Shown here one piece after another: positions 1-10,267 of a DNA stretch of 64,000 nt. How positions within the stretch are numbered: the first letter of the stretch is position 1; each line of letters opens with the position of its first letter. A model generated the notes under the pieces. The model was not told where the DNA came from. It saw only the letters and a list, made by a program, of their open reading frames with translations, and did no database searches. Source of the DNA: Leucocoprinus leucothites (Eukaryota; Basidiomycota; Agaricomycetes; Agaricales; Agaricaceae); contig JAACJO010000005.1 in the NCBI GenBank assembly GCA_013368445.1, positions 2,604,001 to 2,668,000 of the forward strand. The letters are read 5' to 3'. The position numbers and the translations under genes were made by a program.

Positions 1-772
1 ACCAGAGGAGAGACGAAACAAATGAAGCATAATGCGATATTCTAAGTTGTGATGAACATTGAGGAGATGCTGTTGATCACAGTGAAGGGGAACCCACCGG
101 AACGCGTTCATGTATAGCATAACTGGTATTGTCGATGATGAGCACCAGACTGAGCAAGAGGCGGTGAAACGTACGGGTGACGTATGCTGTGAAAAAACAC
201 GCGGTCAATGGTTGTTCCAAGCCCAGGACCATACAGGCGGTGAAGGTGAGGCGACTTACGATGACTCCTCCAAAGAAAACTCTCTCCGATATCCTTCAAC
301 AAAGTCCAACAAAAAGAAGATGACACTTGATTGCAGCGACAAGAGGTCATGATCAATGATCCCGATGTAAACGAGAGACACTTACGCCAAACCAATGGTA
401 ATGATCCTTTCAACGAAGGCTTTCATGAGCATGTCGCGTGCGCATCGCGTGACAGTCGGGTAACTCACCAATCGGGGGCATAAGAGAATATGAGCTGCTT
501 CCGTCGAGCCGGAGTCACCGGCGGCCTCTTTCGAGAGTCCGAAGGAGTGAAAAACTTGAAGGAGGGCATTCTGGATGTTGAGGATGAAGGAGGGTGGTGA
601 TTGCGGTGAGGATGAGAGGCGACAGAATTGTTGTCACGGATTTGCGTGTACCAAGACATTTCGATTTAAACGCCTTAGCCAACTGTCCACTACTGGTCTC
701 CAAAGTATGATGCAAGCCAGGGCAACTCACTCGGTTAAAAGGGAAAGCCTGGGAGAACACTTCTAATACCAA
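1..772 (-). CDS. Unrecognised spliced gene, probably running off the left edge
   Basis: I do not recognise this gene. On the minus strand several short open stretches can be joined by plausible introns: an N-terminal piece starting near 772, then a segment around 590-480 (reading NALLQVFHSFGLSKEAAGDS and onward), a piece ending AFVERIITIG, and after an intron near 383-326 a hydrophobic stretch VIFFLLDFVEGYRREF. The hydrophobic stretch could be a membrane segment. Codon third positions in these pieces are C/T-rich like the neighbouring genes, which supports coding. The exact exon joints are ambiguous, and the 3' end towards position 1 could not be resolved. It lies head-to-head with the PP4 subunit gene, about 220 bp apart. 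It could also be a decayed gene. Confidence 0.3.
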
Positions 773-991
773 GGAGGTTTGGAGTGGCAGGGCGATACTT
801 GAGGCAATGTATTCCCGCGCAGCGCATGTCTATACAAGCACAGTCACACAGCCTCGATGCAGGTTACCTAGCTTAGGCGCTCTTGGCCTGGGACCACGAG
901 AGGTTGGCGAGGCGTACGGGGAGGTGACTAAGCAAGATTAGCGTGTTAAACGTAATGGCAACCCAGATTAGAACACATATCTACTCTCTCC

Positions 992-2265
992 ATGACTTCA
1001 CCACCTTCAACCACATTTGAATGGAAAGAAGGTAATCTTCTTCGTCGAATTTGATACCACCGACTCAAACTTTACAGAGCATCAGGCTTTACTCGAGAAA
1101 ATAGTCTCGACAGACACAGTAGAGTTTGCCTTCCCTTCTCTCAACGACCCCTCCAGCTATTTACATCTACGCGTTCAGGAGTGAATGGTCACTCATACGT
1201 GATACCGTGAAACATAAAATCGAAGAGGTCATTCAAACCCTGAAATTTGTGTTAATAGAGAGCTCACACTGATTGTTCTTTCCCAGAACATCAAACTGTT
1301 CTTCACGACGACAAAGCCGACCCCACCCCCTCCTCATTTTAACCAAATTGCAACGCCAAATGGAGGGCTCAAAATTGCGCCCTTCCCACCACACAAGACA
1401 CTTCGCGTTCATTTGAACGAGAAGCCTACCAGTTTTATGGGGACAGAGGAAGTGCAGGAAGCAAAGAAATATATATTCCAACAGCTAGACGATTTCGACT
1501 CGTATGTTCTTTTCCCTCATTACATACAAGATCTCTGCTAATTTTCCTTCCAGTGCCCCCTTCTCCATCCAACGCCTCTGTGAACTTTGCGTCAAACCCC
1601 GAGATCACTACAACTCCGTCGGGAAATATCTCCGCGCCGTAGAAAAATCCATTCTTGTAACATCCGCGCATGATTCCTTCCCTCCACTCACAGAAGATGA
1701 AAAAGACTCCTTCGGACGAGGCGCAACCATGCTCGGTTCAGCGCGGCAGTCAGCCCCCGCCACACCTCTCTTCTCGCCAATACCTTTCTTGCACGAAGAT
1801 GCTCGGAGATCACAGTCAGCCAGTCCCCAACCATCACCGTTAACTCTGGCGGCAGTTGGATCTATCGGTGATGCTCATGTACAACCTTTGGAGACCAAGG
1901 CACTTGGTTTGGTTGATGAGATGGATGATCCAGGACCGGGCCATTTGAGTGATCATCCCCAGGCAATAAGTGCGGTCACTGAGCTAGGTGACGCACATCA
2001 GAATACTGGCGCAACGAGCTCCACTTCTACAGCTGGTTCGAGTGCTACTGTCTCTGCTTCTAGTCCGGCGCCTGCTGGGGTTTCATCGCCTCCGCAACAA
2101 AATACAGCAGGCCCCACTGCTTCTACTGCTACAACCGGTCCTGGCACCGCCCGTCCACTCTTTGGTGGGAGTTTAGAGCAGAGATTCGTTAGGTCTGGCT
2201 TGGTGGGACCAGCGTCGGACACGATGGTAGTAGACGAGGACAAAGAAAATAACAAGTCGAAATAA
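992..2265 (+). CDS. PPP4R2: Serine/threonine phosphatase 4 regulatory subunit 2 (PPP4R2 family)
   Basis: Regulatory subunit of the PP4 phosphatase, which in other eukaryotes acts in DNA-damage recovery, centrosome function and snRNP assembly. Start MTSPPSTTFEWKE at 992, then several exons. Visible pieces in order are LLEKIVSTDT, EWSLIRDTVKHKIEEVIQTL, NIKLFFTTTKPTPPPPHF, the exon ending QQLDDFDS, and the family signature APFSIQRLCELCVKPRDHYN followed by KYLRAVEKSILVTS. The matching human region reads PFTIQRLCELL...Y....KFLRGVEKNVMVVS. The second half (from about 1700) is a Ser/Thr/Ala/Pro-rich low-complexity tail ending in an acidic DEDKEN stretch, as is usual for the family. The joint between the second and third exons (about 1110-1185) is the least certain. 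Identification rests on the motif and is quite secure. Confidence 0.85.
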
Positions 2266-2543
2266 TTGTAGGTTGCCCTGATCTTCTAGGAATACCTAGA
2301 TGCATCGCTCATCATGTTCTAATAGAGCTAGAGATATAACTTAAAATAAAGCCTTTCCCCGTTCCCATTTTCAAATGTGACATGTAAAAGGTATTACCCA
2401 GTCGGCTGGGCTATGCGATCACTGCCCTCGAGGAAAACGTCTCTTACGCGCGGGTGCAACAACCGAAGGTCGATAGCATGCTCTACGGGTGAACACTTCT
2501 TGAAAACCCGCCAAGACTTCCTAAGAAGAGCAACACACTAGAA

Positions 2544-3331
2544 TCAAGAATAATCTCTTTTTATTTTCTCCAACATAGCGTTCATCCTTAGCTTCATATT
2601 AGGCTGTCCCCTTCCTCTGGCAGAAGCACCACTGCCCCCTCGACCACCCCGCCCTCTCACACGCTGATCACCCCTTCCTTTCTTTAAGGGATCCGATTTA
2701 TACGAATGCAATGATTCCTTCGAGTAAGCTTCTCGGAAAAGATCCCGCAGAGACGGTTTATCTTGTTCCTCGTTCGTACTAGTCCCGCCCCTGATGGCCG
2801 TATTGTTATTTTTATCGTGTGGCAAAGGGCGTTTTTTGTTGTTATTTTGGTTATATTTCTTCTTGGGCGGCGGGGGCCTCGGTTGCCGTGGCGGTGGTGA
2901 TGGTGGCAAATGAGCGGCGTCGGTACTATTAGAGGGGACTTGGGTCTGGGACTCGGCGCTCTCCGAGGCAGACTCGGCTTGCGAATCGTCGGCGAGGGTG
3001 GCCATTGCATTATTTGCAGTGGATTCAGAGTCAGAGTGATCACTGCCTCTGTCGTCTTCATCGGCACTGCCAACATCCGAATCGTGAGGTTCGTTGTCAT
3101 CGCCTGGCAGGGTTGCGAGACGCGATGACGATGCTATTCCCTCCCTCCGTTTTTGCGCCTTCCATTTACTTTTGATCTTTGCCTTCTCGACCCATGCCTT
3201 TTTCAACTTTTTAGCTAGAAATGGTAGAGAGAATTAGCTTGAGAAGACGTTAACAATGATGGCGCACCTCTCTGAGCGGGAAAATGCTGAAAGGTAGGAG
3301 GCCTTTTACGCTTCTGGCCAGTGTCCGGCAT
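2544..3331 (-). CDS. FYV7: rRNA-processing protein FYV7-like (FYV7/TAP26 family)
   Basis: Small basic nucleolar-type protein. The start exon reads MPDTGQKRKRPPTFQHFPAQ (ATG at 3331-3329). One intron (about 3267-3208) joins it to AKKLKKAWVEKAKIKSKWKA, giving a basic coiled N-terminus. The middle is acidic and disordered with Asp/Ser repeats and poly-Pro. The C-terminus has an RGRGGRGG tract and ends GQPNMKLRMNAMLEKIKRDY, which resembles the C-terminal block of yeast Fyv7 (a GQP.M...I..LLDKIK pattern). Fyv7 is needed for 35S pre-rRNA processing and 18S rRNA production. It is divergently placed from the eIF1 gene, with about 170 bp between start codons. Function is inferred from the terminal blocks only; the long acidic middle is not informative. 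Confidence 0.6.
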
Positions 3332-3505
3332 TGGCAGAAAGAGAGCAGCCGAGGAAGGGAAGCCGGGGAGCAGATAGCTGTGCGCTTACGTAACGGGCTC
3401 CGCAAAGAGTCAAGGACACCACAAGAGTCACTCTCTTGCCTCTACTACTTATACTTGACAGCCCCCCACTCAATCCTTTCCCCTCAACTTTCTTCCCTTC
3501 CTCGC

Positions 3506-4078
3506 ATGAGCTTGCAGAACCTTAATCCTTCCGTTGGTACGTCATTCCCAATAACTTGATCCTTTACTTGCTTTCTTGCTAGTTTGTGTGCACTGACCCA
3601 CCCAATTTCCGCACTTGTGCATTTACAGATCCCTTTGCAGACGAGGGCGATCTCGACTTGGACGATACCACTAAGAACGTTGGATCGACAGCCGAGTATC
3701 TCCATATCCGTATCCAGCAGAGAAATGGACGGAAGACTTTGACCACTTTGCAAGGCTTGCCAAAGCGTGCGTTTCGCACACTCACTGATCTTTTACTCCC
3801 ATGCTGACACATCTTTGTGTGTCTAGAATACGACCCCAAGAAGTTGCTCAAGGCATTCAAGAAGGTAAATTTTCGCTTTGGGTGTCCCCGTTATCGGGTG
3901 GCCTTACTCATGCTCATGCTGACTTGCCTTGCAGGAATTTGCTTGCAATGGAACACTCGTTGACGACGACAAGTTGGGTCAGGTTATCCAGCTTCAGGGA
4001 GACCAGCGAGCCAAGATCTCTGCCTTCCTGATTGAAAACGGGTTGGAGAAATCGACCATTAAGGTTCACGGTTTCTAG
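3506..4078 (+). CDS. SUI1: Translation initiation factor eIF1 (SUI1)
   Basis: eIF1 binds the 40S subunit near the P site and enforces start-codon selection. The start MSLQNLNPSV at 3506 is followed by an intron, then DPFADEGDLDLDDTTKNVGS. The SUI1 fold follows: EYLHIRIQQRNGRKTLTTLQ, GLPKQYDPKKLLKAFKK, EFACNGTL, IQLQGDQRAKISAFL and the C-terminal KSTIKVHGF. Three introns are visible (from about 3540, 3772 and 3866), all GT-AG. The residue following PK is Gln (joint C|AA) where yeast has Glu. Length, about 115 residues, is normal for the family. The gene faces the SNRNP27 gene tail-to-tail. Confidence 0.95.
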
Positions 4079-4432
4079 TGCTCCGATACTTCCAATCACA
4101 GGAGACCGTACGCGATGCTAGTCGTCGAGGAAATATTTTCACGTTCTTATTACGATCTGTTATTTTATTTCCTCTTCTCTCAGTTGTCTAGTACCATTCG
4201 CACGTGTAGCCTTTGTACTTTCGATGATCATTGACCCTTGTCCCTTCTTTCCGCTTACCGCTGTTTCTACTACACATCCCGTTCTGTGTACTATGTCTTA
4301 ATCTCAGTCACAATTTTGTATATGAATGATCTGACGAAAGCAACAATCGTAACCTTCGAGGCTGTTAAGATTCTGAAGCAAGTAAACATGTTGGTATCTA
4401 CAAGCAAAGCCACTCAACTGCAACATATCCGA
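4079..4432. other. Convergent 3' region between eIF1 and SNRNP27
   Basis: These 354 bp lie between two stop codons on opposite strands. The sequence is T-rich near 4130-4200, as expected of a 3' untranslated region. No credible open reading frame or RNA gene is seen. Confidence 0.6.
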
Positions 4433-5324
4433 CTATTTGATCTTGTCAAGCGGCCTGTTGAATCCGCCACGCCTGGAAGGAGATCTTAGTAAACGTTCGC
4501 TGATGATTGGTTGGTGCTAACCTATTCATATATTGACGCCATGTCCGTATCTTCTTGATATCCACGACACCTTCTTGATTTCCAGCAACCTGTTTTCCCT
4601 ATAGCATATTGAATAGAGATTCCAAGCAGTGGATTGCACTGCTCACCTTGGTCGACCCAAAGCCCGACATTCCCATCATAGCCATCATGGCATCATCGTC
4701 TTCGTTAACAGCATCCATTTCTTCTCCCTCTTCTGGTTCATCATCCAGGGGATTTTTATGTTCTAACTTGCTGCTGCCAGGCCGTGGCTTGCTAGGATCT
4801 TATAACAGGTTAGACAAGAAGATGAGAGCTAGGAGAGAAACGCACTAGAGGGTGCTTGTGAAGCGACAGAAGCGCTGCGTTCCTTTGCTTCAGAGGGATG
4901 GCTGGAAGGATGTTTGGGCTCTTCTTTGCGTCCTTCATCTCTTCTATCTCCACGAGGATGCTCACGCTCGTCTCTTCTCCGGTCATCTCTTCCTCCGTCT
5001 CTCCTCTCCCTCTCCCTTTCACGATCACGGTCACGGTCTCGCCTGTCATCTCGCCGCTCGTCGTCTCTTCGATAGTCTCGCCTATCTATAGAAGGAACAT
5101 TAGTTGTTTCACTGAGAATCAAAAAAGGGAGCTGTACCTCCTCCTCCGCCTCGACGATCTCGGTCTCCGCCACGACGTGGACTGCGCGAGCGACTCGTCC
5201 TTCGCCTTGGCTCATCTCTATACCCTCTCCCACCTCCACCACGAGGATAACGGTCCCTCTGTCGGTTTCCGTCGTCTCTTTCCCAATCTCTCTCATGTCG
5301 ACGATATTCTCCGCGAGAGGCCAT
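4433..5324 (-). CDS. SNRNP27: U4/U6.U5 tri-snRNP 27 kDa protein (SNRNP27), RS/RD-rich
   Basis: Spliceosomal tri-snRNP protein; the human and worm homologues influence 5' splice-site choice. Start MASRGEYRRHERDWERDDGN at 5324. The N-terminal half is a long Arg/Asp/Ser low-complexity stretch (RSRSPRRGGDRDRRG, then DRDRDRERERERRDGGRDD). The conserved family C-terminus is spread over small exons: DDDAMMAMMGMSGFGSTK, GKQVAGNQEGVVDIKKIRTW, RQYMNR, and RGGFNRPLDKIK before the stop. The human protein has the same MMGF.SF.TTKGK...RQYMNRKGGFNRPLD pattern. Introns fall at about 5139-5089, 4843-4796, 4650-4602 and 4521-4477. The extreme C-terminus is the diagnostic part and is intact. Confidence 0.85.
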
Positions 5325-5479
5325 AGTGGTTCGAGGGAGCGAATTGGGGACTTGTGGACCACTGGTGGAAGGAAGACGAAACGAATTTGTGGCAGAGGAG
5401 TAGCGTGACGAGAGAAATGTGTGACTAAGAATAGCAATGATGATGGGACGTGACTGAAATTTCGTTCCTTGGCCTGCTA

Positions 5480-6340
5480 ATGCTGCAGTCTGCACAGACT
5501 GCCGCGCGTCGAATATTAGCCTCTAGAGGAGATAGAGGTGAGTGAATGAACGATTGCGTGTGCGTGCCTAGACGGCGTGTTAACGGGCTGTATATAGAGG
5601 CGTTGAAAAAGGCCGGTCATATTATTCTGAGGAACGTTCCTCGAACGGCTACTCCTGCAGATATCCGGAGAGAGATTAACAAGGTTGGTGTAAGAGGTGT
5701 ATACGACAGTGCGTATATTCAACTTCAGTGGCCATAACCCTGTTCCTAAATCTCCCCTTCAGTCGCCATAGATTATGAATACTTCAAGCCTGCTGAGCGT
5801 GCTATCCTGACCCTCGTCTCTCCCAACTACCTCCAAGATAACCTCAGAGCACTGAACAACCTGGCTATCTCTGGCATCTCAATACAGGCGAGCCCATATA
5901 TCACAAAGACTGAGGTGCCAACACGTCAGAGGATGAGGGGTCATCAAGGACGATTGAAAGCCGCTCAGAGGGGCGCACTGACCGGACACGGCCCTCGTGC
6001 TGGGATTGCTAATAACGAGACAACCGTGGTATTGGGAGGCCTGCCTGCACGGACAAGCACTGGACGCCTGGCGAGCGAGTTGAAGAAATTCCAAATTGCA
6101 CAGTCGGCGAAAGGAGAACCACAAATTGTGAAGCTATCTTTGTGAGTTTCCAGCTTAATATCCTGGGCTTAGTAATTCAAACCATCTTGCAGGCCACCGG
6201 ACACGTTTTCTATGACAGCCAAGTTTTTGATAACTTTGACTTCAACAACAGAGGCTCACCGCTTTGTGAGGAAACTGCACGCATCATACTTTCGGTTATA
6301 TGGGGAGGAGATCCCAGTTACAGCTAAACTTATCCTCTAA
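5480..6340 (+). CDS. Small RRM-like protein with probable mitochondrial presequence
   Basis: The start MLQSAQTAARRILASRGDR at 5480 is Arg/Ser/Ala-rich without acidic residues until its end, typical of a mitochondrial targeting sequence. An intron ending at the TATATAG acceptor (about 5596) joins it to EALKKAGHIILRNVPRTATP, an RNP2-like strand and the ADIRREI helix of an RNA-recognition-type fold. Then come DYEYFKPAERAILTLVSPNY, a basic segment with RGHQGRLKAAQRG, and a C-terminal second fold-like piece TAKFLITLTSTTEAHRFVRK. Four exons in all. I do not know a named family; RNA binding is inferred from the fold pattern. It is divergent from SNRNP27, with about 155 bp between starts. Confidence 0.65.
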
Positions 6341-6419
6341 TGCTTTCATAGTCCATGTGTCAATTAGCAATAATAATATAGAACAACATACAACGAAAAG
6401 AGAACGAAAAGCTACAAAT

Positions 6420-7272
6420 TTACATCCGGTTGTTGTCCATGTCGTCCTCCATCCGAGTTCGCTGTCCCTATGACGTATGTCAGCCAACGACCCTTGCCTT
6501 GCAACAGCACACTTACCAGTCTCCCATTCTCGCCTTCATCGTCAGGCGAACGACCACGCTTGAGTTTATTCTCAGTCTGAGCACCACCCTGGTCTTTCCA
6601 GTCGCCACCACCACCAGCGACAGCTCCAGGTCCATCTTGAGCATCCGCATAACGCTCTTCAACTTCTCTCCGTCTTTCAATCTCGTTTCGTTGAGCCTGA
6701 GCACCCCAACCACCACGACCTGGGTCATAATCTTGTCGATGCTCGTCGCGGACTTGACCTCCACTCTTTCCACGACCGAATTGTCGACCTTCTTTGTATC
6801 CCAGGTCGAGGTCACAGCGAATGATGCGTTCGTCGAGTTTCGTTCCGCTCACGAATCTCATGCATGCGAGAGCTTCTGCATGAGTGTAGTATTCTACGAA
6901 ACAGAATCCACATGGTGTCCTGTTTATCTTTCAGCTTGTTGTTTGAGTTGCCACAATATGGGAGTTTAGCGCACCGAGTGTTCCTGTCCAAACCCATAAT
7001 AACTCGCTTAATACCTCCTCCGTCTTCTGTGTTAGCGCATTTCGAGAACATCTCATATATCTGTTCTTCTGTAGTATAAAAACTCAGGTTACCAATCTAA
7101 CCCCCGGACGCTTCAGTTTTTGTCTTCCTCACAAAGCCTTGAATTGGAACAAACCACATACATAGAGGGTCGTTGACTTGGATAACAGTTCGGCCTGTCT
7201 GCTACGGTCGACGCGAGCTTGAGAATCCTTATAATTTGATGGCTGGTCAAGAGGAGTAACCACATGCGCCAT
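6420..7272 (-). CDS. CBC2: Nuclear cap-binding protein subunit 2 (CBP20)
   Basis: Small subunit of the nuclear cap-binding complex, which with CBP80 binds the m7G cap of pol II transcripts. Start [20 protein letters not shown] at 7272. The single RRM contains RNP2 (LYVGNLSFYT, split by an intron inside), [20 protein letters not shown], an intron after DRNT, and RNP1 GFCFVEYY. Next is [13 protein letters not shown] with the conserved DLD, then [20 protein letters not shown], the cap-proximal family motif. The C-terminus is extended by a Gly/Arg/Asp-rich tail ending [10 protein letters not shown]. It runs tail-to-tail with the preceding gene (stops 79 bp apart) and head-to-head with RPT3, 175 bp apart. 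Confidence 0.93.
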
Positions 7273-7447
7273 TGTTCACAAAGCCTACGAAAACCCAAAC
7301 GACAGAAAGAAGCAGTGCAACTGTGTGCCCGAGTTGGCGAGTGTCAAAATTATACCTTTTTCCCACGCGGCTGCCCGATTTGGATGTCGGACGCGTCACC
7401 GCGTTTCGTCTTCAGATCTCAATATTACTCTTACTTTCGACCCCACC

Positions 7448-9116
7448 ATGGATCAAATTGGCATTGAAATCCAGCGGAATGTAGGCTTTTATTGATCATC
7501 GTATTCAGTTTATGGTGCTGACGAGCTGCACAGGAACCGACCTTTGAATCGGTGGTGAGCGAGAAAACCGCTCTCTACCAGGAACTCCAAGAAGAGGACC
7601 TCTACATCAAATACAAAAAGCTCGCTCGTCATCTTGATATGCTCGACATTCAGGAATCATACATTAAAGACGAACAAGCCAATCTTAAGCGCGAGCTTAT
7701 CCGCGCACAAGAAGAAGTCAAGCGTATCCAATCTGTTCCCCTTGTCATTGGCCAATTCCTCGAGCCCATTGACCAGCACACTGGTATCGTCGGTTCAACA
7801 ACGGGATCCAACTATGTTGTTAGAATTCTATCAACATTGGACAGAGAACTGTTGAAACCTTCATCTTCGGTGGCTTTGCACCGGCACTCGAATGCACTTG
7901 TGGATATCTTACCGCCAGAGGCGGATTCTTCGATTGCTATGCTTGGGCAGGAAGAAAAACCGGATGTGATATATCAAGATGTTGGTGGTATGGACGCGCA
8001 GAAGCAGGAGATTAGAGAAGCAGTGGAGTTACCTTTGACCCACTTTGATTTGTACAAGAAAATCGGTATCGACCCGCCAAGGGGAGTATTGCTTTATGGT
8101 CCTCCTGGTATGTCCTCGCAATGCTTCAAGATTATCTCTGTTACTAATTCAGCCGCAATAGGCACGGGAAAGACCATGCTCGTCAAAGCCGTCGCACACC
8201 ACACTACCGCCTCATTCATTCGAGTCGTCGGCAGTGAATTCGTTCAGAAATACCTGGGAGAAGGTCCCCGTATGGTCCGCGACGTCTTCCGACTGGCACG
8301 AGAAAATGCCCCTGCCATTATCTTCATTGACGAAATTGATGCAATCGCAACAAAGCGTTTCGATGCACAGACTGGTGCCGATCGTGAAGTGCAGCGTATC
8401 CTTCTTGAATTGCTTAACCAGATGGACGGTTTCGACCAGGGTAGCAATGTCAAGGTCAGCCTCCAAACGTCCTGCCGGATGATGCCCGTCATTATTCATT
8501 TTAATCGTTTCAGGTTATCATGGCCACGAACCGTGCAGACACACTCGACCCTGCTCTTCTCCGACCTGGTCGTCTTGACCGAAAGATCGAGTTCCCACTG
8601 CCATCCAGGAGAGAGAAACGGTTGATTTTCCAAACCGTAACGGGCAAGATGAACCTTGGTCCAGATGTTGACCTCGAGGATTGTATGTTCATGAATCCAG
8701 ATTCTTCCTTGAAGATATGGCTGACACGCTTTCTTAGATGTTTCTCGGCCAGATCGTCTCTCGTCAGCAGAAATTGCGTCAATAGTTCAAGCTGCTGGCC
8801 TTCAAGGTATATGACTGCTTGTTCCCTTCTTGTTGAATCTACCTAACGAGGTGTCGTAGCCGTTCGCAAAAACAGATACGTTATCCTCCCTGTTGACTTT
8901 GAAGAAGCCTGGAAGGTACGTTTTGTTTGGTTGAGCTTGGCATCAGCCTCGCTTTCCACCATCAAATCGCGAAAAATGTTGTGCTGATGCTTTGATTTCT
9001 TCCCCCATCACAGCAAACGGTTAAGAGGTCGGACGAAACACATGAATTCTGTGAGTCACCATCCTTGTTCATTCATTCATATTTTTTCTCAATGGGCAAT
9101 CTTTGCAGATCGGTGA
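7448..9116 (+). CDS. RPT3: 26S proteasome regulatory ATPase subunit RPT3 (PSMC4)
   Basis: One of six AAA+ ATPases in the 19S base that unfold and translocate substrates into the 20S proteasome. Start [11 protein letters not shown] at 7448. After the N-terminal coiled coil and OB-fold, the AAA domain shows Walker A GPPGTGKT (an intron splits it between GPPG and TGKT at about 8108-8161), the pore-loop region [12 protein letters not shown], Walker [11 protein letters not shown], the sensor and arginine-finger region [20 protein letters not shown], and small C-terminal exons ending ETHEFYR. FYR fits the HbYX motif that opens the 20S gate. Several short introns interrupt the last 600 bp. All catalytic motifs are intact. 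Confidence 0.95.
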
Positions 9117-9633
9117 TTTACTTTCTGTATATACTGGTATGTCTCCATCTTCCTTTATGCGTCTTTTGTCCTACCAGTTAACATTGATGGTAGTACCCTC
9201 CACTTGTATCCTATACCTGCAATCGCATTTAACTACTCTAGACTTAATATTTCTGACGTGATCTCTTCCCCTGACAATGACCCCACTCACGCTCTGTTCA
9301 CTTTGGCATCTATCCGCTCTTTCACGGACCGGTGCCCATTCTTATGAGCAAGAAAAAACTTTTCCGTTCTTCTCTGTTTCCTTCCTCTTCTGCCTGTATT
9401 GTTGGTAACTTTTACGGTGCTACTTCCGTGGTACTGTACAAGTGTGGAGAGGCTAGCCCTATGGGTTGAATACATTTTGTTTTACTCAAGTAGTATTGTA
9501 GAAATCATGTGTGAGTACGTTGTTCCCCCACCGCACCTGCACGCTCACTATTCTCCCCAGACACACAGGATCAATATCAGCCAATTTTAAGCTTTGAACG
9601 TATCCAGAACTAGGAATCGAGCGGTATTACAAC

Positions 9634-9692
9634 GCTCCTCGACACTCCGGACGGTGTTCTTCTACACACGCTTGTCCATATTTTACGGGAGC
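9634..9692 (+). repeat. Degenerate direct repeat, copy 1
   Basis: A 59-bp segment beginning GCTCCTCGACACTCCGGACG and ending TTTTACGGGAGC. It aligns without gaps to copy 2, with about 13 differences by eye. Both ends are better conserved than the middle. Confidence 0.6.
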
Positions 9693-9981
9693 CATAACAA
9701 CCCTTGGGCCTCTCTAGTTAGTATGAGGATCCTCCCGCGCTGTTGTTCATCCCCCCGTGGCCCTACGAGCTGATGAAGATGCGCTGGGCGACAGAACACT
9801 GTATCCACAGTTCCTTGTATTCATTACTAATGATATCTTTGGTATTTTCTTAAGCTACCCACCTTGCATCTCCGTCCATTAACCAATATCTTGATCAACA
9901 GGAGAATGATAATACTCTTGTTCGTCTAAAACAGAAACCCCTGATAACCAGTGAAATCGTTCTGATGTGTTTGATATGGTT

Positions 9982-10040
9982 GCTCCTCAACACTCTGGAC
10001 GGCGTTTACACACACACGCACGTTCTCATTTTACGGGAGC
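9982..10040 (+). repeat. Degenerate direct repeat, copy 2
   Basis: A 59-bp segment beginning GCTCCTCAACACTCTGGACG and ending TTTTACGGGAGC, in the same orientation as copy 1 and 348 bp downstream of it. Confidence 0.6.
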
Positions 10041-10267
10041 TAGATTGACCATCGACTTCTCTTTGAGGAGTCTCCGCGTAATACTCGTCCTCTTCAGCAA
10101 AATGAAGGGGTGATGAACGACGGATAACAGTCTCATCTCAAGATATTACAGTTGACTACAATCTGTGGTATATACTTTTGGGTCTCGCCACTAATACAAA
10201 CTTACATTTGCCTTACATTTGAGCACATATATGAAACAAGTTGACGGATCCCTGCGTGCGCACTGGC

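Larger units (their letters stand above)
9117..10267. other. Long convergent gap between RPT3 and P5C reductase
   Basis: About 1.15 kb between two stop codons, long for this window. No open frame here has coding character. It contains two related 59-bp segments (9634-9692 and 9982-10040), listed separately. It may hold long 3' untranslated regions or a non-coding transcript. Confidence 0.5.

Noticed and set aside
4898..5326. 142-codon plus-strand frame over SNRNP27
   Set aside because: Antisense of the Arg/Asp repeat region; the minus-strand protein is clearly the real one.
6430..6969. 179-codon plus-strand frame
   Set aside because: Antisense of the CBP20 C-terminal tail and RRM; Ser/Thr-rich shadow.
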